A DNA stretch of 64,000 nucleotides from Arcobacter sp. (GTDB lineage Bacteria > Campylobacterota > Campylobacteria > Campylobacterales > Arcobacteraceae), in the NCBI GenBank assembly GCA_024228275.1, contig JAAETO010000055.1:1-64000 (forward strand), read 5' to 3'. Numbering within the stretch: position 1 is the stretch's first letter; the number at the start of each line of letters is the position of its first letter. Positions 20,351 through 30,318 of the stretch are shown here, one piece after another. The position numbers and the translations under genes are program-made. The notes below the pieces were generated by a model that worked only from the letters and a program-made list of their open reading frames with translations, was not told where the DNA came from and did not search any database.

Positions 20351-21781
20351 TTATATATCTTCTTCATGTTCCTCGTCTAATTCTCTTTGACCTTTTGATC
20401 TAGTTACTACATGAATTGGAGTACCTTCAAAATTAATATTATTTCTTAAAAAATTAATTAAATATCTTTTATATGAGAAATGTAAAAGTCTAGGTTTATT
20501 CATAACTAATGCAATTCTTGGAGGTTTAGTCTCAAATTGTGTTGAATAATAAATTCTTAAATATGCACCATTAGGACTTGGTAGTGCATGTCTAATTGTT
20601 GCTGTTTCAATTGTTTTATTTAATACCGAAGTTGGAATTCTTTGTGAGTAGTTGTCATAAATTTCTACAAGTTTATCTTTTAACCTATCAATACTTCTTC
20701 CAGTTTTTGCAGATACTGCAATTATAGGAGCATAGTATAAAAATTTAAACTTACTTCTTACTTTTTCTTCTAACTGTTTAAAATCTTCTCTATTCTCATC
20801 CCATTTATTTAATACAATAATTGTTCCTAATCCGTATTCATCAACTAAACCGGCAATCTTCTCATCTAAATCAACTAATTCATCTGAAGCATCAAGAACT
20901 ACTAATGCAAGGTTAGCTTGTTCGAGCATTTCTTGCGTTCTCATTAATGCAAATTTTTCAATTCCTTCAATTCTACCACGTCTTCTTAATCCAGCAGTAT
21001 CAACAAAAGTAATATTTTTATCTTTATACTCAAATGATTCATCAACAGGGTCAATTGTTGTACCTGCTATAGGAGAGACAACAGATCTTTCTTCACCTAC
21101 AAGAGCATTTAATATAGATGATTTTCCAACATTAACTCTACCAATAATAGCTACTCTAATTTCTCCATCGTCTAGTTCTGCACTTTCATTTATATCTTCA
21201 ATTGGATCTAAAAAATTCTCTAATGATTCATCTTCATCTTCTTCTAAAATAGATTCATCAATTTCTACTGGTCTTTGAGGTAATTGTTCCCAAATCCATT
21301 CAAATAAACTTTTAGTTCCTCTATTATGTGAAACAGAAATACCAAACATATCATTTTCATCTATTCCAAATTCAAAAAATTCCCAAAGTCTTTCTTTTTC
21401 TTTGTCATTATCAATTTTATTAACAACTAATGCAAGTCTTTTACCTAAGTCTTGAAGCTCATAAAATAGTTCTTTATCTTTTTCATCAGGCAGTTTTTTA
21501 CCATCTACCATAAAAAGTATTATATCAGCCTCTTTTGCACATTCAACTGCTTTTCTTTTTACATTTGAAAAAATTGCATCGTTAGTATCATCAATCCCAC
21601 CAGTATCTAGCATTAATGCATCTTTATCTAAAATTTCAACTTCATGTCTTCTAATATCTCTAGTTGTACCTGCTATATCAGATACAATTGCAATTCTTTT
21701 TTTAGCTATTCTATTAAATAATGAAGATTTACCAACATTTGGTTGCCCAATAAGTGCAATCTTTTTAAGTCTGTTATTCAT
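20351..21781 (-). CDS. der: Ribosome biogenesis GTPase Der (EngA)
   Basis: Two G domains: GQPNVGKSSLFNR and GRVNVGKSSILNAL, KH-like C-terminus. Confidence 0.95.
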   Translation of the reverse strand: MNNRLKKIALIGQPNVGKSSLFNRIAKKRIAIVSDIAGTTRDIRRHEVEILDKDALMLDTGGIDDTNDAIFSNVKRKAVECAKEADIILFMVDGKKLPDEKDKELFYELQDLGKRLALVVNKIDNDKEKERLWEFFEFGIDENDMFGISVSHNRGTKSLFEWIWEQLPQRPVEIDESILEEDEDESLENFLDPIEDINESAELDDGEIRVAIIGRVNVGKSSILNALVGEERSVVSPIAGTTIDPVDESFEYKDKNITFVDTAGLRRRGRIEGIEKFALMRTQEMLEQANLALVVLDASDELVDLDEKIAGLVDEYGLGTIIVLNKWDENREDFKQLEEKVRSKFKFLYYAPIIAVSAKTGRSIDRLKDKLVEIYDNYSQRIPTSVLNKTIETATIRHALPSPNGAYLRIYYSTQFETKPPRIALVMNKPRLLHFSYKRYLINFLRNNINFEGTPIHVVTRSKGQRELDEEHEEDI

Positions 21782-21808
21782 TTAATTTTTTTTTCCTTTT
21801 AAATTAAA

Positions 21809-21837
21809 AAAGGTATTAGCAAAGTGCTAATACCTTT
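21809..21837 (-). terminator. Rho-independent terminator downstream of hpf
   Basis: AAAGGTATTAGC-aaagt-GCTAATACCTTT with U-run on the minus strand. Confidence 0.8.
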
Positions 21838-21857
21838 ACAAAATATATCATATACTT

Positions 21858-22400
21858 TTAGTATAATCCAAATTTTCCTTCTTCTTTAGATTTATATAAT
21901 ACTCTCATATTATCATCTTTGTCATAAAATACTTTAAATGAAGCATCAGAAACTTTTAAGTCTTCTAAAGCTTCTTCAATATCTATTGGCTTATATGAAG
22001 TTAACCTAACTGGGAAAATCTCTGAATCAAGTTTTTCCAACTCACTAGCAATTGCATCAGCTATTTCTGAAGAAGCAACTTCACTAAGTTTAGTGGCTCT
22101 ATGACCAGTAATCTTATCATGATGTCTTCTAAGTACTTTAGAAACTCTATCTACAGCAATATCAATTGCAGCATATAAATCTTTATCTTTTTGTTTTACA
22201 ACAACAGTGTCTATGTGAGCAATATTTAAAGTAAATTCAAATGTAAATGCTTTTCTTCCATTTTTCTCTTCTTGAGAAATAATAGAATTTACCGATATAA
22301 TATCTAAATTATATTTTTTAAAAATTTCGATTGAACTATTAATGTAATCTTTAATAGGTTCAGTTAATTCTATGTGTCTTCCTACAATACTTGTATTCAT
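21858..22400 (-). CDS. hpf: Ribosome hibernation-promoting factor
   Basis: MNTSIVGRHIELTEPIKDYINSS start; long-form C-terminal domain VRLTSYKPIDIEEALEDLKVSDASFKVFYD. Confidence 0.88.
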   Translation of the reverse strand: MNTSIVGRHIELTEPIKDYINSSIEIFKKYNLDIISVNSIISQEEKNGRKAFTFEFTLNIAHIDTVVVKQKDKDLYAAIDIAVDRVSKVLRRHHDKITGHRATKLSEVASSEIADAIASELEKLDSEIFPVRLTSYKPIDIEEALEDLKVSDASFKVFYDKDDNMRVLYKSKEEGKFGLY

Positions 22401-22480
22401 AACATACTCCTTGCTTAATATAATAAAAGATTTTATCATAAAAAATATAAAAGGATGATTTATACTTTGAAAAAAAATAA

Positions 22481-24691
22481 TTAAATTAAAATTTCCCTGT
22501 TCCCTTTTGCATTTGGTTCAGATAAAACACCAGTTTTCTCAAGTTGTTCAACTATTGTCGCTGCTCTATTATATCCAATTCTTAATTTTCTTTGAATATA
22601 TGAAATAGAAGTTTTTTTATCTATTAAAACAACTTCTTTAGCATCTTCATATAATTCATCTAAATCTCCAATATCTGAAGAACTAGAAGATTTACCATTC
22701 AAAGAAGAAGTGTTTCTATCTTTTACAAAATTCATATCATATACTACTTCTCTTTGATCTTTTAGAAAATCAACAACTTTTTCAATTTCCGTTTCCATAG
22801 ACCAAGGAGCATGAATTCTAACAAGTCCAGACATACCAGGAGGAGTAAATAACATATCCCCTCGTCCCAATAATGATTCAGCACCTAAAGAGTCTAAAAT
22901 AATCTTTGAATCAACTTTTTGACCAACTTTATATGATAGTCTACTAGGAAGATTTGCTTTTATAAGACCAGTTACTACATCAACTGAAGGTCTTTGCGTT
23001 GCAACTATTAGATGTATCCCTGAAGCTCTTGCCATTTGAGCAAGTCTAGCAATAGATAGTTCAACATCTTTCCCACTAGTCATCATTAAATCTGCTAATT
23101 CATCAATAACAACTACTATATATGGAATTGTGTCAAAACCCTCTTTTTTAGCTTTGTCATTATAGTTTTCAATATTTTTAGTTTTTGTTTGAGACATTAA
23201 AGTATATCTTCTTTCCATCTCAGCAACCATATTCGATAGAGCATTTATAGCATCCGTTGGTTTTGTTATAACAGGAGTTAAAAGATGTGGAATATCATTA
23301 TACATAGAGAATTCAAGCATTTTAGGATCAATCATAACAAGTCTTAAATTATCTGGTGAATTCTTATACAATAAGGATAAAATCATAGCATTTATACCTA
23401 CTGATTTACCAGATCCTGTAGTTCCTGCAATTAATAAGTGAGGAAGCTTTTTTAAATCTGTTATAAATGGTTTTCCTACAATATCTTTACCTAAAACCAT
23501 TGTTAAAGGTGATTTGGCATTTTGAAATATTTCACTGTCTAATAATTCTTTTATATAAATAGTTTGAGTATCATCATTTGGAACTTCAATTCCAACTACA
23601 TCTTTACCTGGAATGGGAGCCTGAATTCGAATTGTTTGAGCTTTAAGTGCCATAGCTAAGTCATCTTGTAAATTAAGTATTTTTGATACTTTTACATTTG
23701 GAGCAGGTTTAAATTCAAAAGTAGTTACAACGGGTCCAGTATAAGTTCTAACAACATCACCTTCAATTTTAAACATTAAAAGTTTTTCTAATAAATCCTC
23801 AATTTTCTTATCAATTTGAGCTTCAGAAATCTTTGATTTTTTCTCTTTTGGTGCTATTTGGAAAAATTTAGTAGATGGTAATTCAAAATCTTTAGGTTTT
23901 TCAGTTTGACCTAATTCTATTGCGTCTTGTAATTTTTTATTTTCTTCAAGTTCTTCAACTATAATTCCGTGAGAGTTCTCTTCTTCAGTTTCAATATTAT
24001 CTATATTTATTTCCGAATCTACAGTTATTTTTATTTTCTCTTCTTTTTCAAATTGGTTAAGATTAATTATATTTAAATCGTCAACTTTAATATCAGTAAT
24101 ATTTTCATTAATATCTTCTTTTATAACAATCTGAGCAATATCACCAACTTCTTTTACTGTTACCTTTTCTTCTTTTATTTTTACTCTTTTTTTATTCTCA
24201 ATTTTTTTTGGTTTTTCTTTTGTATTAACTCTTTTAAAGTTTGGAACTAGTTTTTTTGCGTCAATCTTAATATTACTATCCTCAAATATTATTAGTGAAG
24301 ATATTATAAGACCTACTAATAGAAAAATCCAAAGACCTGCATGACCAATAAAAGGAAGCATAGAGCTTACTATAAAGTTTCCAATTTCGCCACTAAATTG
24401 ACCTTTTACTACAATTAAAGATTGAAAAATCAATAATGATATTAAAAGTAACAAAACAGATATTGATTTAATAATAAAACCTTTTAGGTCGAAATCTTTT
24501 TTTAAATTTAATAAATATAATGGATATATAAATAAAAAAAGATATATGTATGATAAAAATCCAAAATATTCATGAGAATATTTTGCAAATATATAACCTA
24601 TTTGACCAACACTTTGCTTATCACTTACAAAAGTTGAATATTCAAAATAAATTATAATAAATAGAAATATTAGTGAAAAAATTTTTTTAAT
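22481..24691 (-). CDS. ftsK: DNA translocase FtsK (ORF-track start 24454 extended upstream; probable ATT start)
   Basis: GTTGSGKSVGINAMI, DPKMLEFSMYNDIPHLL, gamma domain; open frame continues upstream of 24454 encoding typical N-terminal TM segments. Confidence 0.85.
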   Translation of the reverse strand: MKKIFSLIFLFIIIYFEYSTFVSDKQSVGQIGYIFAKYSHEYFGFLSYIYLFLFIYPLYLLNLKKDFDLKGFIIKSISVLLLLISLLIFQSLIVVKGQFSGEIGNFIVSSMLPFIGHAGLWIFLLVGLIISSLIIFEDSNIKIDAKKLVPNFKRVNTKEKPKKIENKKRVKIKEEKVTVKEVGDIAQIVIKEDINENITDIKVDDLNIINLNQFEKEEKIKITVDSEINIDNIETEEENSHGIIVEELEENKKLQDAIELGQTEKPKDFELPSTKFFQIAPKEKKSKISEAQIDKKIEDLLEKLLMFKIEGDVVRTYTGPVVTTFEFKPAPNVKVSKILNLQDDLAMALKAQTIRIQAPIPGKDVVGIEVPNDDTQTIYIKELLDSEIFQNAKSPLTMVLGKDIVGKPFITDLKKLPHLLIAGTTGSGKSVGINAMILSLLYKNSPDNLRLVMIDPKMLEFSMYNDIPHLLTPVITKPTDAINALSNMVAEMERRYTLMSQTKTKNIENYNDKAKKEGFDTIPYIVVVIDELADLMMTSGKDVELSIARLAQMARASGIHLIVATQRPSVDVVTGLIKANLPSRLSYKVGQKVDSKIILDSLGAESLLGRGDMLFTPPGMSGLVRIHAPWSMETEIEKVVDFLKDQREVVYDMNFVKDRNTSSLNGKSSSSSDIGDLDELYEDAKEVVLIDKKTSISYIQRKLRIGYNRAATIVEQLEKTGVLSEPNAKGNREILI

Positions 24692-24704
24692 TATTTTATA
24701 GCCT

Positions 24705-25652
24705 TTATTTAAGTAATTTTGTAATTTTACTTTGGAGTTTTAACCATGTTTTATGATCCATTAAAGGAAAACCTGCCCATTGTTTTTTTGGTTCTTTTAT
24801 AGTTTTAGTAACTCCACCTCTAGCTGCTATTGTAGTAAAAGGAGCAATTTCCAAATGCCCTGCAGTTGCACTTTGTCCACCCATTACTACATATTCATGT
24901 AAAGTTGTTGAACCAGCAAGTCCAACTTGACCTGTTAAAATACATCCTACTCCTAATTTACAATTATGAGCAATATGAACAAGATTATCAATCCTTACAC
25001 CATTACTAATAATTGTTGACTTAAAAACAGCTCTATCTATAGTTGAATTTGCACCAATTTCTACATCATTTCCAATAATTACATTTCCATTTTGATATAT
25101 TTTAATATATTTACCATCTTTTGTATTTGCAAAACCAAAGCCATCACATCCAATTACTGTTCCAGAATGAATAATGCAATCATTTCCTATTATACAATCT
25201 CTGTAAATTGATACATTTGGATAAATTATAGTATTATTTCCAATACTTACATTATCTGCAATAAAAGCTCCAGCCATAATAATACAATTTGAACCAATTG
25301 AAGCATTCTTACCTAAATAAACGTTTGGTTGGATTGTTGTATCTTTATCAACAACACAATCTTTACCACTTTCTTCAACTACATTTTGTGAAAATAATTT
25401 ACTAGCAAGAGCTAATTTTATGTATGGTTCATCACAAATTAATGCAATAGTACCTTTTGGAACTTCTGCTAAGAATTCTTTTTTAATTAGCACTGCAGCC
25501 GCTTTTGTATTAACTAAATCTTTTATATATTTTTTATTTTCTAGAAAAGTTAGTTCATTACTATTTGAATCAAGTAGAGTATTTAATCCTGTAATCTCAA
25601 TATTACTTTTGCAATTTATTTCTAAAACTTTAGAAATTTCATTTAATGTCAA
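24705..25652 (-). CDS. lpxD: UDP-3-O-acylglucosamine N-acyltransferase
   Basis: Hexapeptide repeats, GTVIGCDGFGFA, STIDRAVF, NLVHIAHNCKLG. Confidence 0.93.
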   Translation of the reverse strand: MTLNEISKVLEINCKSNIEITGLNTLLDSNSNELTFLENKKYIKDLVNTKAAAVLIKKEFLAEVPKGTIALICDEPYIKLALASKLFSQNVVEESGKDCVVDKDTTIQPNVYLGKNASIGSNCIIMAGAFIADNVSIGNNTIIYPNVSIYRDCIIGNDCIIHSGTVIGCDGFGFANTKDGKYIKIYQNGNVIIGNDVEIGANSTIDRAVFKSTIISNGVRIDNLVHIAHNCKLGVGCILTGQVGLAGSTTLHEYVVMGGQSATAGHLEIAPFTTIAARGGVTKTIKEPKKQWAGFPLMDHKTWLKLQSKITKLLK

Positions 25653-25692
25653 ACTTTATCCTTTAATATAAGATAAGAAATCTTATGATTTC

Positions 25693-26190
25693 TTATCTTT
25701 CCATTGCTACAACACCACTTTTTACAACTTCAAGTGGTTTAAATTTATTCATTATTTTTGTAAAATTAGCTATTCTATGAGGTTCATCAGTTGCAGAAAT
25801 TACTATTGCTTCTTCAGTTACATTTTGAATATGTCCATTGTAAGCTCTTGCAATTACCTCTATATCTCTAAGTGGTTGATCAATTGGAACTTTGATTAAT
25901 ACAGTCTCTTTTTCTATAACATTTTTATGTTCATTAACTTTTAATACTGGAATAATTTTGTTTAATTGTTTAACAATTTGATCAATAACTCTTTTGTCTC
26001 CTGTAGTTACTATAGTCATTCTAGAGTATTGTGTACCAGACATTGGAGCAACAGTTAAAGAATCAATATTATAACCACGAGCAGAAAATAGTCCAATAAT
26101 TCTAGATAAAACATTATGCTCATTAATTACAATTACTGAGATTACTTGTCTTGTTGTTTCAGAGTCATAATAGTGGTTAAAATTATTCAT
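25693..26190 (-). CDS. ilvH: Acetolactate synthase small subunit
   Basis: ACT domain: NEHNVLSRIIGLFSARGYNIDSLTVAP. Confidence 0.93.
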   Translation of the reverse strand: MNNFNHYYDSETTRQVISVIVINEHNVLSRIIGLFSARGYNIDSLTVAPMSGTQYSRMTIVTTGDKRVIDQIVKQLNKIIPVLKVNEHKNVIEKETVLIKVPIDQPLRDIEVIARAYNGHIQNVTEEAIVISATDEPHRIANFTKIMNKFKPLEVVKSGVVAMER

Positions 26191-27883
26191 TGCTATCTCC
26201 TAAAAGTGTCATTTCATTTAATGCATGTCCATTTGGAACCATTGGTAATACAATTTCATCACGAGCAACAATAACTTCAATCATTGCAGGCTTCTTCTTT
26301 TCTATTGCATCATTTAAAGCAGCATCAAATTCATCTTTAGTAGTAACTCTATATCCTAATCCTCCAAATGCTTCTACAAGTTTTTTAAAATCAGGCTGAG
26401 CTGTTAAATCAGTTTCTGAAATTCTATTCTCATAAAATAAAGTTTGCCATTGTTTAACCATTCCTAAATAATTGTTATTTAAAATAATATTTATTACTGG
26501 CAAATCGTATTCTACACATGTCATTAACTCTTGAATATTCATTAATATAGAACCATCACCTGTAAAATTGATAGACACTTTATCTTTATTACCTCTAGCA
26601 ACACCCATTGCAGCAGGAAGACCAAAGCCCATAGTACCTAACCCTCCAGAAGTATTAAATTGTCTAGGAAAAGAAAATGGATAAAACTGTGCAGACCACA
26701 TTTGATGTTGTCCAACATCTGTTGTTATAATTGCATTCTCTCCAAGAAGTTGTCCTACTCTTTGAATTGGCCATTGTGGCTTAATTACAGTTTCTGAATC
26801 ATTGAATCTTAATGGTTCTTTTTCTTTATAGTCTTTTAATAAAGATACCCAATTAGAATAATCATTAAATTTTATATCAGAAGCTGCTTCAATCATACCT
26901 TGAATTGTAACTTTTAAATCTCCAACTATTGGAAAATTTGTATCTACAAGTTTTCCAATAGATGCGGGATCAATATCAACATGGATTACCTTTGCTTTTT
27001 TAGCAAATTCATCAAGTCTACCTGTTACTCTATCATCAAATCTAGCACCAAGAGAAATTAGTAAATCAGTATCATGTACTGCCATATTTGCAGCAAACTC
27101 TCCATGCATTCCTAACATTCCAATTAATAAATTATTTTCATGTCCCATACTACCTCTTGCCATTAAAGTTTCAACAGCAGGAATATTTGTTTTTTTTGCA
27201 AATTCTCTAATTTCATATGCACAATTTGATAAAATTGCTCCACCACCAATATATAGCAAAGGTTTTTTTGATTTTGAAATTGCTTCCATTGCTTTTTTTA
27301 ATTGTCTTTTATTATATTGAACAGTAGGTTTATATGTAGGCATATTCACTGATTTAGGATATTTAAAATCACTAATTTCAGCTGTTATATCTTTTGGAAT
27401 ATCCACATGTACAGGTCCAGGTCTTCCTGTATTTGCAACATGAAATGCTTCTTTAATAATTCTTGGTAAATCTTTAATGTCATTTACTAAATAATTGTGT
27501 TTTGTACAAGGTCTTGAAATTCCTACTGCATCAATCTCTTGAAAACCATCTGTTCCAATGATTGTAGTTGGAACTTGTCCTGAAATCACTACTAGTGGAA
27601 TTGAATCCATATATGCATCAGCTAAGCCTGTTACTGCATTTGTAAATCCAGGTCCGCTTGTAACAATTGCAACACCAACTTTTCCAGTAGATTTTGCATA
27701 TCCCTCAGCTGCATGTATTGCTGCTTGTTCATGTCTAGTCAATATATGTTGAAAAAAACTTTGTTGATAAATTTCATCATAGACATTCATTATAGCGCCA
27801 CCAGGGTATCCAAATACTACTTCTACCCCTTCCTCTTTTAATGATTCTGTAACCATTTTTGCGCCAGATATTTTCATTGTCAC
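26183..27883 (-). CDS. ilvB: Acetolactate synthase large subunit
   Basis: TPP enzyme: EGVEVVFGYPGGAIMNVYD, GDGSILMNIQEL; overlaps ilvH. Confidence 0.93.
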   Translation of the reverse strand: MTMKISGAKMVTESLKEEGVEVVFGYPGGAIMNVYDEIYQQSFFQHILTRHEQAAIHAAEGYAKSTGKVGVAIVTSGPGFTNAVTGLADAYMDSIPLVVISGQVPTTIIGTDGFQEIDAVGISRPCTKHNYLVNDIKDLPRIIKEAFHVANTGRPGPVHVDIPKDITAEISDFKYPKSVNMPTYKPTVQYNKRQLKKAMEAISKSKKPLLYIGGGAILSNCAYEIREFAKKTNIPAVETLMARGSMGHENNLLIGMLGMHGEFAANMAVHDTDLLISLGARFDDRVTGRLDEFAKKAKVIHVDIDPASIGKLVDTNFPIVGDLKVTIQGMIEAASDIKFNDYSNWVSLLKDYKEKEPLRFNDSETVIKPQWPIQRVGQLLGENAIITTDVGQHQMWSAQFYPFSFPRQFNTSGGLGTMGFGLPAAMGVARGNKDKVSINFTGDGSILMNIQELMTCVEYDLPVINIILNNNYLGMVKQWQTLFYENRISETDLTAQPDFKKLVEAFGGLGYRVTTKDEFDAALNDAIEKKKPAMIEVIVARDEIVLPMVPNGHALNEMTLLGDSNE

Positions 27884-28026
27884 TCCCTATGTTTAATTAA
27901 TCGGACATTTTACAAAAGTTATTATTAATAGATGTTTAATATAAAAAATGTACTTATCTTATTTTATTCTATATTTATAATTATTATAGTAAAATCAGTT
28001 AATAAGTAAGATAATAGGAGATTATT

Positions 28027-28833
28027 ATGGATGTTAATAGTATTAGTAATAACATAAATTCCTTAAATACAAATACAAATAATAATCATATAAACAAAAA
28101 TTCATCAACTCAAAAAATAGATAACAATGATGATTTTTTAAAACTTTCAATCAATGATTATAATAAACAAAGAGATGAATTATCTTTATCTTTACAATCT
28201 TTTAATGAAGGTATAGCTATTACGAAAATAGCAAATATTGGATTAGAGAAAGAACAAGAAATCTTACAAAATATTAATGAGAAACTTAATCAAATTAAAG
28301 ATGATAATAGTTCTATAAATGATAAGAATATTTTTAAAAATGAAATTAATCAAGATTTATTCAAGTTTAAAGAAGAAGCATATCAAACAAAGTATAAAAA
28401 CGAGAATTTAATTATTATAAATGAATATGAAGAAAATTATAGTATTGATATAAGTACAAAAGAAACTTATTTTTCTATAGATAAACCTAACACTCCTGAA
28501 ATTGCTATTGAGCTAGCAAAAGAAGTTAGTAAAAATGATTTTAATAGTACTGACCAACTTCAAGCAACTATAAATAAAGTAGAGAATAGTAGTCATCAAC
28601 TTCAAAATTTAAAAGATCAATTTACTGACTTAGGAAATAAATTAGAGTCTAGTGCAAGAACTTCTATAAAAGATCAAATTGATTTATCTAATAAAAATAG
28701 AGCAGGTAATGAAATAAATTTTGGAAAAGAAGCTAGTGATTTTTCTAAAACAAATATCCAAGCAAATGTTGGTTATTTAGCTGCTGCTCAAGCAAATATT
28801 ATTCAGGAACAAAGTGTAAGATTATTAACTTAA
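28027..28833 (+). CDS. Flagellin-like protein (divergent, short)
   Basis: C-terminus EASDFSKTNIQANVGYLAAAQANIIQEQSVRLL resembles flagellin D0; central helical segment resembles flagellin N-terminal D1. Confidence 0.5.
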   Translation: MDVNSISNNINSLNTNTNNNHINKNSSTQKIDNNDDFLKLSINDYNKQRDELSLSLQSFNEGIAITKIANIGLEKEQEILQNINEKLNQIKDDNSSINDKNIFKNEINQDLFKFKEEAYQTKYKNENLIIINEYEENYSIDISTKETYFSIDKPNTPEIAIELAKEVSKNDFNSTDQLQATINKVENSSHQLQNLKDQFTDLGNKLESSARTSIKDQIDLSNKNRAGNEINFGKEASDFSKTNIQANVGYLAAAQANIIQEQSVRLLT

Positions 28834-28835
28834 AG

Positions 28836-29747
28836 TTAATATTTAAATAAACAGTGGTTTATTGCGACACCTTCTCTTAATCCATCGTCAAGTACTATTG
28901 ATTCTGTTTTTTCTAAAACTTCAAATATTGCTTTGTATATATAAATTCCAACTTCAATAAATTCTACTCTTCCAGATCCGACTAATTTACTTATAACTTC
29001 ATTTGAAGAATTTTTAAAGACATGTAATGAGTCTTCTAAATCTTTTATTTCTAAAATTGTACCATTTACTAGATTCTTATCATAATGAAAAAAATCTTGT
29101 CCTAATTTAATTGCCGCAATTGTTGTAGGTGTTCCTGCTGTTGCAACAAAAGTATAATCATTTAAATCAATATTAAGTTCTAATAAAAATTTTTTAATAT
29201 CTAATTTATGAGCTTCTAATTCTTTTATTACATCATTATAATTATTATATTTTTGAGTTAAAGTTACTATACCAAAGTTAAAACTATGAGAATCGAAATT
29301 TTCACCCTTATTAATAATAATCTCTGTTGAACCACCCCCAATATCAAGTAAAATGAAATTAGAAGACTTGATTCTTTCTCTTTTTAATGCATATTTAACT
29401 GCAAGTAAAGTTAATCTAGCCTCTTCTTTTCCATCAATAATTTTAAATTTGGCACCAGTTTTATTTTCAAATGTTTTTAGAACTTCATGATTATTATTTG
29501 CTAATCTCATAGCTGCCGTTGTAACACAAATAGCTTTTGATGGGTCATATTTTAATTTTGTTGAAGATATGTTAATTGCATTAATCACCCTATCTTGTGC
29601 TTCTTTTGATATTATATTAGTTTTATGTAAACCATCAGCCATTCCCACTACTTCATTATATTCATTTATAATTTTATTATTCAAGCAGTCATATATTAAG
29701 ACTCTAAAAGAATTAGAGCCTAGGTCTATTGTTGTAACTTGATTCAT
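28836..29747 (-). CDS. Ppx/GppA exopolyphosphatase family phosphatase
   Basis: IDLGSNSFRVLIYD, LLDIGGGSTEI, GLREGVAIN. Confidence 0.9.
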   Translation of the reverse strand: MNQVTTIDLGSNSFRVLIYDCLNNKIINEYNEVVGMADGLHKTNIISKEAQDRVINAINISSTKLKYDPSKAICVTTAAMRLANNNHEVLKTFENKTGAKFKIIDGKEEARLTLLAVKYALKRERIKSSNFILLDIGGGSTEIIINKGENFDSHSFNFGIVTLTQKYNNYNDVIKELEAHKLDIKKFLLELNIDLNDYTFVATAGTPTTIAAIKLGQDFFHYDKNLVNGTILEIKDLEDSLHVFKNSSNEVISKLVGSGRVEFIEVGIYIYKAIFEVLEKTESIVLDDGLREGVAINHCLFKY

Positions 29748-29748
29748 A

Positions 29749-30306
29749 TTATGGATGCGGAATTTTAACTTTAGAGTTTAATAAAAAGCCTATAATAACC
29801 ATTAAAATTAATACCACATGTTCATTCATTATACCAGTTAACCATATTAAATAAACAAGCCATAATAATATTGCGCCAAGTGGAGTTGGAACTCCTATAA
29901 AAAATTTAGCAACTTCACCCTCTTGCGAATCAATATTAAATTGAATTAATCTTCTAAGACCAGAAATAACATAATAAATGAAAGCAAAAGCAACTAATGA
30001 AGTATTTAACATTAATTCCTTTCCATCAATAATTGCAAAAAATATAAACATAGTTGGAACGATAACAAAAGATAAAAAGTCTGCAAAGGAATCTAATTGA
30101 ATACCAAACTCAGTTGATAGATTATACTTCCTTGCTATTTTACCGTCAACTATATCAAATGCACCAGCTATCCACGCAAATAGTGCAGCTGCAAAAAAAT
30201 TATTATGAGTTAAATAATATATAGCAAAAACACCTGCTGCTATATTAAAAAAAGTTGCTAAGTTAGCTAAATTAAAGTGACTATATTTATTGAATAAAAA
30301 TGACAT
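29749..30306 (-). CDS. pssA: CDP-alcohol phosphatidyltransferase (PssA-like)
   Basis: AGAFDIVDGKIARKYNLSTEFGIQLDSFADFLSF (DG-AR-G-D-D motif). Confidence 0.85.
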   Translation of the reverse strand: MSFLFNKYSHFNLANLATFFNIAAGVFAIYYLTHNNFFAAALFAWIAGAFDIVDGKIARKYNLSTEFGIQLDSFADFLSFVIVPTMFIFFAIIDGKELMLNTSLVAFAFIYYVISGLRRLIQFNIDSQEGEVAKFFIGVPTPLGAILLWLVYLIWLTGIMNEHVVLILMVIIGFLLNSKVKIPHP

Positions 30307-30318
30307 TATTCTCCTTCA

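Noticed and set aside
25420-25671. Antisense ORFs over lpxD, ilvB (26190-26399, 27558-27752), SulP (31639-31845), putA (39796-40044, 40376-40588), ABC protein (44571-44783) and zwf (61726-61983, 61974-62162)
   Set aside because: All lie opposite strongly conserved coding sequences and lack recognisable motifs
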